Source: Paramacrobiotus metropolitanus
Lineage: Eukaryota > Tardigrada > Eutardigrada > Parachela > Macrobiotidae
Reading direction: 5' to 3'
DNA length: 64,000 nucleotides
NCBI RefSeq assembly: GCF_019649055.1
Contig: NW_026570222.1
Span: forward strand, 1,798,001-1,862,000
The notes below the pieces were generated by a model that worked only from the letters and a program-made list of their open reading frames with translations, did not search any database and was not told the origin of the DNA. Position 1 is the first letter of the stretch, and the number at the start of each line of letters is the position of its first letter. Below, piece by piece: positions 36,422-48,400 of this stretch. The translations under genes were made by a program, and so were the position numbers.

Positions 36422-38451
36422 ACCTAAACATCACGGCTGATCTAATCCTCCTGGAGGGATTGGATGGGCGCTATTCACGCAATTCGGTTCATTTTATGGA
36501 CTTGAGCGTCGTGCTCAGTGGCAGCGTTTACACATCCAATCTGCCACAAAATCCGTTGGAAGTTGTTGCTTTTCAGTGCCTAAGCGCAAGCCCAAACACG
36601 AAAATAATTAATATTACTGTACTTGAAATTAGAAATTTTAGCTTTTATCAAAAGGAGGGCTTAAAAGCAAAGCGCAGAGCGTATCGACCCTGATAACAGG
36701 TACCCGATTTTCTGTTATTATGGTTAAGATTTTATTATTGTTAGAATCTGACTAGCGTGTGAAACATTTTGTGAATTGTAAAAGGTACCACATATCGACA
36801 TATGCCTCGTTTAAGAAGAAGAATTGAAGATGAATTTCTCTCGCTCGTACTAACTTTTATTTTGACCAAATAACAAATGAACCTTTTACAGATACCTTTC
36901 CATATGTTACACTTTCAGACCAGCAATGGAAGCATTACAAAACTATTTTTTGTTTAAAATGAAAAGTCAAGGACCGTTTTTGTCCTACCGAAACATGCTT
37001 ACAAAGAAATCTAAAATATCAATAAATTATCACTTCCACTTAAGGAAAGCCTTTCGACAACACTAACATGAGCACTCGGGTTAAGACTATGGTTAAAACT
37101 AAAATCAACAATCAGGTTTTCACTTTGATCAGAACTAACGTTAGCACTCGGGTTATGGCTCCGGTCAAATTAAGGAAGTGGGCCGGTACAAGGTACCAAA
37201 TTCGTGTACATGCACGAAAAGTTAACTTTTGCGCACTCCCAAACACATTTTTAGTTTTATTTTATGACATTCTGTTGCCAGATGATTTGTATACACGTTA
37301 TGGCTGTTTGAAAATTCCAAAAAGTTTACCTGTGTACCAAAAGTCTCATTATGGACCGATCTACTTCAAATTTTGCACATAAATGCACACGGTCTTTCGT
37401 GTTTACAGCGATCTAGACTTTCATGATTTGCTTAAAATTTTAAAATGAATTTTAGAATTTTTGAAAGTCATTTTAAAATTCGAAAAACATGCTAGATCAG
37501 TGGATCGGTGTAAAACGATATTCATAGCCAGGTGCTCCCGAACCGGATGTTGCGCGCACAAACGGTTTTCACGCCCGTGTATACAAGTCATCTGGCTACA
37601 GAATGTCATAAAATAAAACCAAAAATGTGTTTGGGAGTGCGCAAAAGTTAACTTTTCGTGCATGTACACGAATTTGGTACCTTGTACCGGCCCACTTCCT
37701 TAATTTGACCGGAGCCATAACCCGAGTGCTAACGTTAGTTCTGATCAAAGTGAAAACCTGATTGTTGATTTTAGTTTTAACCATAGTCTTAACCCGAGTG
37801 CTCATGTTAGTGTTGTCGAAAGGCTTTCCTTAAGTGGAAGTGATAATTTATTGATATTTTAGAATTCTTTGTAAGCATGTTTCGGTAGGACAAAAACGGT
37901 CCTTGACTTTTCATTTTAAACAAAAAATAGTTTTGTAATGCTTCCATTGCTGGTCTGAAAGTGTAACATATGGAAAGGTATCTGTAAAAGGTTCATTTGT
38001 TATTTGGTCAAAATAAAAGTTAGTACGAGCGAGAGAAATTCATCTTCAATTCTTCTTCTTAAACGAGGCATATGTCGATATGTGGTACCTTTTACAATTC
38101 ACAAAATGTTTCACACGCCAGTCAGATTCTAACAATATAATAAAATCTTTACCATAATAACAGAAAATCGGGTACCTGTTATCAGGGTCGATACGCTCTG
38201 CGCTTTGCTTTTAAGCCCTCCTTTTGATAAAAACTAAAATTTCTAATTTCAAATACAGTAATATTAATTATTTTTGTGCTTGGGCTTGCGCTTAGGCACT
38301 GAAAAGCAACAACTTCCAATGGATTTTGTGGCAGATTGGATGTGTAAACGCTGCCACTGAGCACGACGCTAGTCCATAAAATGAACCGAATTGCGTGAAT
38401 AGCGCCCATCCAATCCCTCCAGGAGGATTAGATCAGCCGTGATGTTTAGGT
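36422..38451. mobile_element. Foldback (long terminal inverted repeat) DNA transposon, Mutator-like
   Basis: Two arms of 876 bp, 36422-37297 and 37576-38451, are near-identical inverted copies around a 278-bp centre (37298-37575). The termini are ACCTAAACATCACGG and its complement. A perfect 9-bp target duplication, TGAAAACTC, sits at 36413-36421 and 38452-38460. The 9-bp duplication and very long arms are typical of non-autonomous Mutator-like (MULE) elements. Arms differ by only scattered substitutions, so the copy is fairly young or homogenised. Mirror-image open frames in the arms (for example 36319-36693 and 38182-38409) exist only because the arms are copies. No transposase is present. 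Confidence 0.92.
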
Positions 38452-38460
38452 TGAAAACTC

Positions 38461-39115
38461 TAAACGATTACTTTTATGATTGCGATCTAAAGGCAAGGGC
38501 ATGGCTCCAAGCACTATCGGCAGCATCCCTTGGAACTTGCTTAACGACTCCAGCCTAAAGACAGCTGGTACACTGGTAGGCGGTATACACACCACGCCCG
38601 TGCATTTGAGGCGGCCAGGTGGATGAGCATGGCTACCATGGTTCCAGCTGCAAGTTCACCGCCGGACGGAAACCGAACCATGAAAGCCTCAAAGCGGTCA
38701 TCAAGCGCGCCTTTGCGACTGAACTGGAACCTCCCGGAATCTCCCGTACACATGGCAAATGACCAGATGGTGTGACAATTTCCCCGTGGGAAATAGGAAA
38801 GGCCTGGGATGTAACCTGTCGCACCGCCATGGCCTTGTCGTTCATGGCAGCCACTTCCACTCCAGCCGGAGCAGCAGCAGCGCTGGCCGAGCGAGCAAGA
38901 CCGGGAATACCGCATCATCACCCAGGATTACTGGTTTTCGCCGCTGTGCTTCGGGACCTAAGGAACATTCGGACCAGAAGCCACCCGGCTGATGAACCTG
39001 CTAGGAAAGATGATCCAGCATTAAGCAGGCGAACCGCGAGACAGAGTTTTGCGTCAACGGATCAGCATAGAAATGTAGCGAGGAAACGCGACATCTACCG
39101 TCATTATCATAATAA
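38461..39115 (+). pseudogene. Decayed retroelement fragment (region downstream of a reverse transcriptase)
   Basis: Three-frame reading gives a broken but ordered match to a C-terminal block common in metazoan reverse-transcriptase-type repeats. In order: a AWLQALSAASLGT segment; a Cys/Gly-rich segment around 38600-38660 (GGQVDEHGYHG); AGRKPNHESLKAVIKRAF; PDGVTISPWEIGKAWDVTC; TPAGAAAALAE; then, in another frame, GTFGPEATRLMNLLGK; finally LRQRISIEM. Breaks include a TGA at 38760-38762 where an Arg (CGA) is expected, another stop near 38607, at least one frameshift near 38940 and a TAG near 39075. It begins right at the foldback element's target duplication, so that element may have inserted into it. 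It is non-functional, and the superfamily cannot be fixed from this piece. Confidence 0.7.
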
Positions 39116-39179
39116 TTATACGGTTGCATACCGCACTTTCTACAAGGAGTACCGCGTATTGGAACTGCCGCGGTGAAGA

Positions 39180-42100
39180 AGTGGTGTACATAGTACTACA
39201 TACTATATATATACAAGAAACGGCTTCGGCTTTGCCTCCGCGTTTCTTGTGGTCTACGGTTGGTTTCTTGAATGATTTTGATTAATTTAGTATTACTGTG
39301 TGCATTATTTGCGATTACTATATGATGAACAGCAGTGTTACTTCAGTTCTTTACCACCTATCACGATTTGCGCTCACGACGATAAGGGTAATTTGGTTAC
39401 TCACTCTTCCAGTTGGCTCTCCGCAGTGGACATCAGTGAGCATATTAGTGGTACTTCAGTTACTAATCCCCACTCGTTTCGTTACGTACCCACCAAGCGA
39501 GCGGTGCGAAACGGTTATTTTCAGTAGGTCGGTCGCCCACTCTCCTACCGCGGGCCGGGTTCTGCCCACGCGAATAATGCATAATATGGTAATTTGTCAC
39601 TCACTATGTTCAGTTCCAGTAGGGGTAGCACGTTACTCGTTCGTCACCACTCGTTCGATTACTCACTCACACGCGAGCTCTGTGCACTGGAAAGTAGCGA
39701 TAGTGCGGTTCCTCACCCATTCTATCGGGCTAGTAATGTGATCACTCAATTTGTACACTTAGTAGTAGTGATAGTTCGGCAACTCGCTCATCCGAACCCC
39801 TGTCACCGTACCCCCGTGACCCAGCCGCCAAATTAATACCCGTTTTTTAGGAATGGTATTTGTTATGAAGCAATTTTAATTTTTCTAAACTGTTCTTTGA
39901 TTCGGTGTAGGTGGCAGCGGTGATTGTGGTAATTAATATTACAAAAAATTTTTAATTATACTTTTTATAATTCCTTGCCGACGAGGATGCCGTTTATTTT
40001 TCTGGTGTTCTTTTGTAAGGAATATGAATTTTTCGATCTGAGCAGTTCAACTGATTTGGCGTTTTCTGATCTGAAGAAACTAAATTATTTCGGATAATTA
40101 TGATGATTAGTCACTGTCCTTAGTTTTGCTCGGACTGTAATGAAAGGTCAGCCCGTCGAACGATTAATATGGCTAGTTTCTTTTACAGGTTCCTTTAAAG
40201 GGCTTTTAACCATCTGTGCACTGGAGAGTAGTGGTAGCTCAGAGTCGTTATCATGATATCATCTAACGGGTTCCGTGCACGGACAGTAGCGGTTGCTCGG
40301 TTACCTGCTCACCGAACGAGCTCTCCTTCAAAATTAATGGGTTTTAACCAGCGCTCTTCTTATTCATAAGTCATGTTTTTGAGCGCTTGAAATTATTAAC
40401 GATTTACTGAAATAAAGCTATCCACTAGCAGGATGGTTTGTGTTACTGCCAACTGGCATTTTTAGTTTTATAAAGTAAAGTTTAAACCTTTTTAATTTGA
40501 TGATCTAAATAGGTTCCAGTTTAAATTTGCTGATTTTTTGCTCCTGCAACCGGACTCTGAAATTATTTTCAAGGTCACCTTGAGCTTTCAGCTCTACCAC
40601 AGTTTCCAGACATGCTGAATCGAATGGCGTTAGCAGTTTTTCGATTAATTGTTCGATTTGTTCAAACCAGATCATACGGGGTTTTGCGTTGTAATATAGA
40701 TCTTTTCCTTGATATATACTATATATATATCTATATATCTATATATAGATATACAGTACAATACATAATAGTGCATTAGCGCTGCAACTTGTATGTGTAC
40801 AAATCACGATACATACATACAACTAAGACGTTTTCGCACTTGCCATTGGCTGGCCCGGCCTACTTTTGCCTACTTGTATAGATGTATGCGTGATGTGTAC
40901 ACATACAAGTAAGAAACGCAAATGCACTAATAACTTTCACCTCATCCATCTTGCAATCAATAATTACGGTTGTACGTACTGTAGTCGAATTTCCAATAAG
41001 TTTGTAATGGCGTCATTAACACTCATTATGCTTATTGGTTTAAAACTAGATACGTATTATTCAATATTATATGTGTAACTTGAACCATGAGGCATTTTTA
41101 ATATAAATTTTGTTACTTTGATTTTTTAATTTCTTGTTTGGTAATTTTTATTTATTTTATTTTTCTTTCACTCAATGCGATGAATATAACCATGACTAAA
41201 ACGTTGTTTGGAAAAAAACTTGGTAATATAAAGAATAATCGAACCAATGCATTTTAAGTCCTACATATCTGTACGCTGTAAACTAGGGTAGTAATATTTT
41301 ACGTGAGATAAGTACTTTTTCTTTGGTCCAAAATTTTAGATTCCGGTGAGCTCGCACCACTTGATCCACCACAGAAAGTTGCTTACGAATACGGTTTCCT
41401 GCTGTTGAGTCCAAACGGGGTCAACGAAACTGCCGGCACAGCAGTTCCGTAATCTTCAATAATTACTACAGAATCTAATCGACTCATACCGGTAGTACAA
41501 CGTGCCTCTTCTATCGTAACAGTTTGTTTGTGGCGTGCGTATAGAGTATAGACTTGCCAGTTGCCACTGTCGAAGCCAAGAAAAAAACGGCATCGTTGCG
41601 TCCCAGTGGGCTGGTGTTTGGTTCGACTGGCGTAACACTGCGCCAATCAAAAAACGAGTCACAAGGCCATCAGGCCCACATCCGAAATGAGTCTGCGCGT
41701 ACAGTTTTGTCGCGCGACTTATCCTTACACGAGTTCATGTTCGATACCCTTTACCTGTTGTAGAGACATTAATTTTGATTTCCCTTGTTTCAGAATTTTG
41801 AGTCGATTAAATCAAAATCAAAATTTAAATTATTGTAATATAAACGATTAGGATGGACACTACGGCGTACCGGGTTTCGGTGGCGCATGACACTGGTGCT
41901 ACCTTTATCGTATCGGTATCGATCAATCGTCGGTCGATAAATTTGTAGAATAAAATCTTGCCGATGTTGTAAACTGTAGTACTGCGAGAATACCTAAACA
42001 CCATAAATTTTTTCACAATCTTTGTATTATTAATCTTGATTTGCCAAAGTTGCTTGCAATGTTTTATAAATTTTATTATACCTCTTGTATAATTTTCTAA

Positions 42101-45100
42101 CCGAGACTCTGCAGATGATATGTCGACTAATTTGACACAGCTCTGGATCTCAGGTTACATCCTCAAATATTTGTAAGAAACGGATCCAAAGTTCTGCTTA
42201 ATCCAACAGAAGTCAAGTGGCGTTTATGCAGGATATCCCACCATTCAAACTACATGTGAATGAAGTTTGCACTATGATAATGCATGAAAAAACCAAAGCA
42301 TATACGGCGTGTGAATATTATGGTTCTTGTTCGTTCACTTCTACCACATTTAAATTATGCGACACAACAAATCAACTGTATTAATGCGTACGAGCGAATA
42401 TACTGCCGGCTGACCGGCTGGATCACATCTCCGCAACTTGACGGTTTCACGCGGCCTAATACACGACTGCACTGTATTAACGCGGGTACTACATTGTAGA
42501 CTCTTCGTGCGCGTTGGCCTTGCTCAGGGTTTACGTGCGATGGTGTTCGCCCATCATCTGTTCGTTGTCAAGTAGCCTGAACAACAGACTCGCGTTTCGC
42601 CATCTACAGACTATACCGTGCGCACCTGTCGCATGTAATTGGTCGTTGAAGGGTGCTCAGCATTTTTTGGTTGGCGGTTGGCGGGCTGATCATGGGGAGT
42701 TGATTAAGCGGGTAGGTTTTTCGTAATTCCTGGACCAAATTGTACAATAACCGGGATGAATATTCTCACGTCCGATTTGTGACGCCATCCCAAAAGCAGT
42801 ACTTACTTTTGTAGGTTGTCGTTCCTGTTCGTCTCTCTTCCGCAGGTCACCGAGTAGCATCTATATTTTCCACCAGCGCACGTGTGCTACGCTTGTGAAC
42901 GTGGACTTGGATAAACAAAATTTTTATTTGCTGGTCGTTCGCGTTACAAGTTAAAAATGACCCCCATGTATTCGGAATCTTTACTATGTTTTGAGGAAGC
43001 ATCGAAATATCCTGGTTGAAGTGTTTTAATTTGTCGTGCATATACGACAATCATGGAATTTTAATAATCGATTGGAATATCCTCACACAGTTATTTAATT
43101 TGACGGATACATCTGCATCATTTTTATTATTTATGTTTGGACACTTGGTGGAAAGACAAATTGTTTTAAGGATTACCTATTTCTTTGTGACCAATGCATG
43201 GCATTTCAACCCCGATTGAAAATTTTTGCGTAAGTGTTCGCAGTACACCTTATTGGTAATTTTATGTAACATATTCTGTTAAATAATTTATGCTGTGCTG
43301 TAATTTATAATAATTTGCTATTTGTTACATATCATTTTTTGTATTTCTTGTGTATCTATTTTATAAGTTACAGAATTCTTCGATTAAGGTTCCAGTACTT
43401 ACTGTACGTATACAAGAGGACTTGCGCTGTGATAGTCATGCTGACTATGTGCGGCAATGTGCCTACCTTACATAAGAAACACGCACCCATGTCCGTTAAC
43501 CCGGCCGACGTTATGTTTTCCCAACCGTGCTACTTGACTCGATTTTACAGTATAATTCTGTGTTGAATTCAAACTTTTCATTTTTATAACATTTTATCTC
43601 GGAAAAATTTGAAATTTCTTTCAAATTTTACTGATCTGTATTTCCAATCGAAAACTTTCTCCTGAACTGTAAAAATTGCCGACACAGCTTACTTACATGT
43701 TTATATCGACTTCCTAAATTTTAGAAACATTTTATGGTTTCTAGGCGGCATGTTGATGATTTATATTGAAAAGCCGTTTATTTTATTTTGAAGAAAAAAT
43801 GTGTGGCTGAGAATCGTTGATATCCAGTGATTAAATGTACTTACGTTGCAAGAACGAATATTCTCGAAAATTAGTACATGTTTATTTCATAACACTGAAT
43901 TGCGCAATATATGCTACAATGAAAGCGCATCATTAATTGTATCAAACGCACTGAATCATAATTTTTCACAGGCGGACTAATTTCAAGCTGATGGCTCATC
44001 AGCCTGATTAGCGTACAGTTACACGTATTTATATAATTATATGAACTTCAATTAAGCCATTCCACCAGCAATCTGCACATTTATGATTCTCTTTTTAAGA
44101 CAAAGCTAGATAATCCATGTTAATTGCAACTCCAGATCGTTAAAAATACAAACCAAAATTTTTGTAAGTTTATTATTTCTTTGAATAGTAGAGCGATTGC
44201 TCCATCTTGATCTTTCTGCAGTTAAATTTTACCGTCATGCGGCATGCATACGAAGGAGACTACTTATATACAGAGGCGACTAAATACGCGGCTTCATTTG
44301 TACTGTTCACGTTAATTATACTATGCGTCGATATAAGTAGGCGGCTTGATTTGTCGATTTGTATTGCAAAATAGTTCTTTCAGTACACTTCCATTGTAAT
44401 TTGTCAAAAGTAGTCGAAAAAACAATACAGAAAAATTTAAGGGCATAAACTTACGTCAAAACGTGCGCGCATGTAATTTCGTCCGGTTGCAATAAGCAAT
44501 GTCTGTGGGCAAGTAGCAAGTATACGAGTATAGCGGAGTAGTATATTATAGATATGAGATTTTCTGTTCTGTTGTATTTGCGTTTAACTTCCACGGTATT
44601 TAAATTTTTGGCCAGTTTTCCCCGTTAGGCAATTATTCCAGCAAAAACCTGCAGCAGCATGGGAAAATCATCAGAATAAATGAGCATTTCGAACTGAACT
44701 AACCATTAATTTTGCTTTTTATGGTGCATATCAACTTCCTGCAGTAAATACTGAAGTACAGGCGCTGCTCCAGTATAGCTGTATTTAATTTAACTGTTAC
44801 GCAAAGAATAACAAGTGTTTTAAGTGCTGAATGGAAGTTCTAATAGTACGTATATCACGTCTGCGTTAGCCAAAAAATTAATATGAATCAGCCTCGGCGA
44901 ATTGTTTTCTTTGTCCGAAAATCCGAATTACATATTATGTATATTTTAACGTCCACAATTGTTTGGCATAGGCTGAATCTAATACTGCGTCGGGTTTAAC
45001 TTGACGCAATTAGCTATTTATACGAGTACACAAATTCGAAGAAGCAAGTATTTTAAAAGTAATTCTAATTTGAGCACTACAACATTTTTAAAATTTATTC

Positions 45101-45454
45101 TGCCACACACGCTGAGGGCAGTGGTCATTGTTATTTATAGCCACAAGATGGTCAGACAGATTTTTTAATTGTAGGAACAATGGTTCGTAAAGAAATTGCA
45201 ATTACCGTGTTTACTTAATCTGTGATCTGGCGTTTATTTGTTTAACGAATGTGTCTGACAATTGTAACACATATTTTATTTAGCCCAGAAGTTATCAGTT
45301 ACTGCAGTGTAGGTATCGAATTCGACTGTGAGCCGTTTGTGATTTAACACAAGTTTTTGCGCATAATACGTACTATTTGTATTTGCAGATTGTAAGCGGT
45401 AATTAAAATAAAGCTTTCTTTGACTCTATAATTCTACTCGTAGGAGTGAAAACA
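39180..45454. other. 6.3-kb stretch without recognisable gene
   Basis: AT-rich, with scattered short open frames lacking splice partners or family motifs. A (TA)n/TATATC microsatellite lies at 40711-40755. The 39298-39840 stretch has many ACTCAC/GTTACT motifs. It probably contains distant 5' sequence and possibly non-coding 5' exons of the CIPC-like gene, because an acceptor (TACTCGTAG) sits just upstream of that gene's ATG. Confidence 0.4.
40711..40755. repeat. TA-rich microsatellite
   Basis: TATATA/TCTATATA runs, imperfectly palindromic. A simple-sequence repeat with no gene nearby. Confidence 0.75.
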
Positions 45455-48400
45455 ATGGAAGCGGTAGCACTGCAGCCAAGCTTGCCGCACAAACAGCAAC
45501 AGCAACTTATGCATCATGGTCATTTGCAACTGGAATCGATGATTTACAAGCCCGGATTCTCGGACATCGATCCTCTGCAAAGCATGGAAAACAGCGGTAC
45601 CTGTCTCTGGTTCTCGAAAACTAATCTAATTACACACAAATACCAAATTTATTCAGCTATTTTCCCAAGGCTGTTTTATTACCGGATTTGTGAGAATATG
45701 TATATGAGTATGATAGTTTCCATCGCCAAAACGCACTCTGGGAATATACCTAAGTGGTAACAGCACTTAATGCACTACTCGAAACCAGAAGACGGGTCAT
45801 GCATCCCTCGGAACAGCATTATGCACTAAAAAGAAAATATAATGTTTTAGCTTTATTTGTTTTTCATAATTCTTGGTTAAAGGCACTTTGAAGGCTAAGG
45901 CTTTGAAGGCTTTGTTTTAAAAAGTGACTTTGCTTCGTTATAATTTTGTCATTATTGTTATAATTTTCACAACAAGTATATATCTGTAGGTATGCAAAGT
46001 TTGAGCCCTGTGGATTCTATCACTGCGAACGAATTGTCGTCTTTTCTATTTTTACAGGACCTCCTTCCGGTCACAATGCCCGAATGCTGCAGCAGAATGG
46101 CGCGGGGCCGTTTATTAACTCAAATGAACCATTTTGTCATGATGCCCTCCCAAACAGGAAATCATTTCGGCCCGCCACACGCCGCAGCCATGCCAGCACC
46201 TGACCATCTGCCTAACCAGATCGTAGGACATTACAACGGTATTAACGTTACGTCCAATGCAAATGCCGGTCACCAGTTCCCCCCTCAGCTGAAGAATAAT
46301 AAGCGGGGTTCCGTTGATTATTCTAATGGGATGCCGGATTATTCGAAAACAGGTAATTAGCCTGGATTATAGCCATGTTGCAGCGCAGCGCGCCGCTGCG
46401 CGCGCCTCTCCTAATTTGGCTATAAAATTTTGCTACTTGTGTTAATAGAAATATTATTAATTTTTCTAATGACGATTACTATTAGCCGTGCGTGGAGAAG
46501 GAATCTTACATAACTAGTTAGGAGAATTCTTCCAATCGTAATTTAGCATTTCCGACATGGATCTGCGCTTTAAAGGTTATCCAAGAGCTGGCAGGAGGAA
46601 TTTGACCAGCTTTTTGTAGTGTTGCTTAACGCGAAAGATATTCTTGCAAAACTATTAGCTCATACGAGTATATTGACGATGCACGTGTCACGCTTGGCTA
46701 CAAGATTTCCGACAACATCTTTACTAGCGGAGTGCATACTCACCTTTTTGATCTGGACATCAGGATGTCAGCTAATGCACTTGTAATAGACTTTATAGCG
46801 ATATTAAATAGTCTGCTTAGGGACTGTTGTTTTATTATTATGAGTAAAGGGCCTTTTGCAAATAAGTACTTTGTACAATGTTAGGTTACCGTGCTGTTAT
46901 ACGTTGATGCGACGATACCGACTGAGCAGAAGAAAAAACTGCAAGAAAAGCAGGCTCTTTGAAAGTAGATTACCTATTACAAAGCGGTAGCATTCGACTT
47001 ACCTTCCAAATTAAATGAGAGGGCGATTGTGTTTGATTTTAGGAATTGTTAAGCAAGACTTAAGTCAAGACCTTGATCTCGAAAGGCATTATTGCGCATA
47101 TTGAATTAGTTTTTTTTCGTGATCAGCCTTGCTACTAACATTGGCCTTGAATTTGTCATAAGTATTGTAAAAGTACGAGTAAGCAGCGGTAGAAGCTTGC
47201 TTTCCAAATTTAATTCGCCTTACAGCAAGGAATTCTAAAGCGAAAGCAGTAATATGGTAACGCACGGAACGGCATTGAGCAATGAGCATGCCTGCCATTG
47301 TTTTTAAAACGAAAATTTGTCGAAAGAAATTTGAAGTTCTAGTGTAAAAAAATAGAAAAAACCTCTAACCGTAATACTACCGTAGGTAAAAGTACGGCAG
47401 ATATATGGACTTCATTGATATTCCTTACATTTGCCGGGGCCTTTACTGGGGCAGTGAACACTACATAAACGGAAATATAAATATACGGGTAATGTGATTA
47501 GTAAATACCGTATAATAACTATTGCATCATTTGTATGTAATGCCGATATTAGTAACAAGTATCATCGTTCATAAGAATTCAAAATGTCAGCAATCGCGTA
47601 TGTAACCATAAGTAAAATTTGATTTCCCAACTTTAGACTTCCTACAAGTTCTCCAATTCTCCATCTGTATGAAAGTACTTACCTTAAATATATAGAATAC
47701 TACTTTGTAGATCGTATACATAATGCAGGTATACTGCATGTCAGAATAGGTGCAATTATTATTATTTTATTTTAGTGTGTTAAATTGTGAATTTTCGCAT
47801 TACTTTGTTAAATCTGGCAAATTTCCGTATAAATACTGCAAGTGCTACTGTGCTAGTACCGTGTACCGAACCATTCGGTCACTCGTTTAGTAGAAGTGCG
47901 ACACAAAGGACTACTGCCATATACCCTAAAATCTCGCACACGTAAGTAATTAAGAAAATTACAGTACGAGTACCGTAGTACGGAATGTAGTGACTTGTGA
48001 GTGCGTAAATTTTTATGAGACTTCCGCTTTGATTCCATTTCATTTCGAAAAAACAGGTTGCAACGAAACCTGCAGGACATTCGCCGAGAAGTTTCATATG
48101 TTAATGCCAAGAATGTGTTTGCTTCGACCCGATTCACAATCATTACTGATACAATAAATAAGATACTAATGTCCGCAACGGCGCGGCTAAACATTTAGCG
48201 TACTGTACGATATACTTTGAACGATATTCACTTTAAATTATTGTTTATCTCTGAATTGTATTTGTAGCGGTGGAAACCTGGATGAATTCGCCTCGCTCGG
48301 TTACTTCCGACGATTCCATTGAGAATAATCAAAATCAGGTAAGAATTGCGTCTCCTAATTCCTGCAGCTGGAAAGCTGGCTGATTTAGTTGCATATCAAA

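Noticed and set aside
36319-38409. Pairs of similar proteins encoded on opposite strands
   Set aside because: They are mirror images created by the inverted arms of the foldback element; no transposase or other family motif.
38541-38921. 126-codon minus-strand frame
   Set aside because: Antisense to the retroelement relic, whose plus-strand frames carry the recognisable motifs.
39298-39741. 147-codon plus-strand frame
   Set aside because: Low-complexity ACTCAC/GTTACT-type sequence, no family resemblance, no splice partner.
42284-42726. Two adjacent frames suggesting a retroelement remnant
   Set aside because: No reverse-transcriptase or integrase motif could be found in any frame.
46059-46200. 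Alternative CIPC-like exon start at the TTTTTACAG acceptor (46059)
   Set aside because: Joined to the first exon it hits a stop after about 45 codons; the acceptor before 45990 keeps phase through all later exons.
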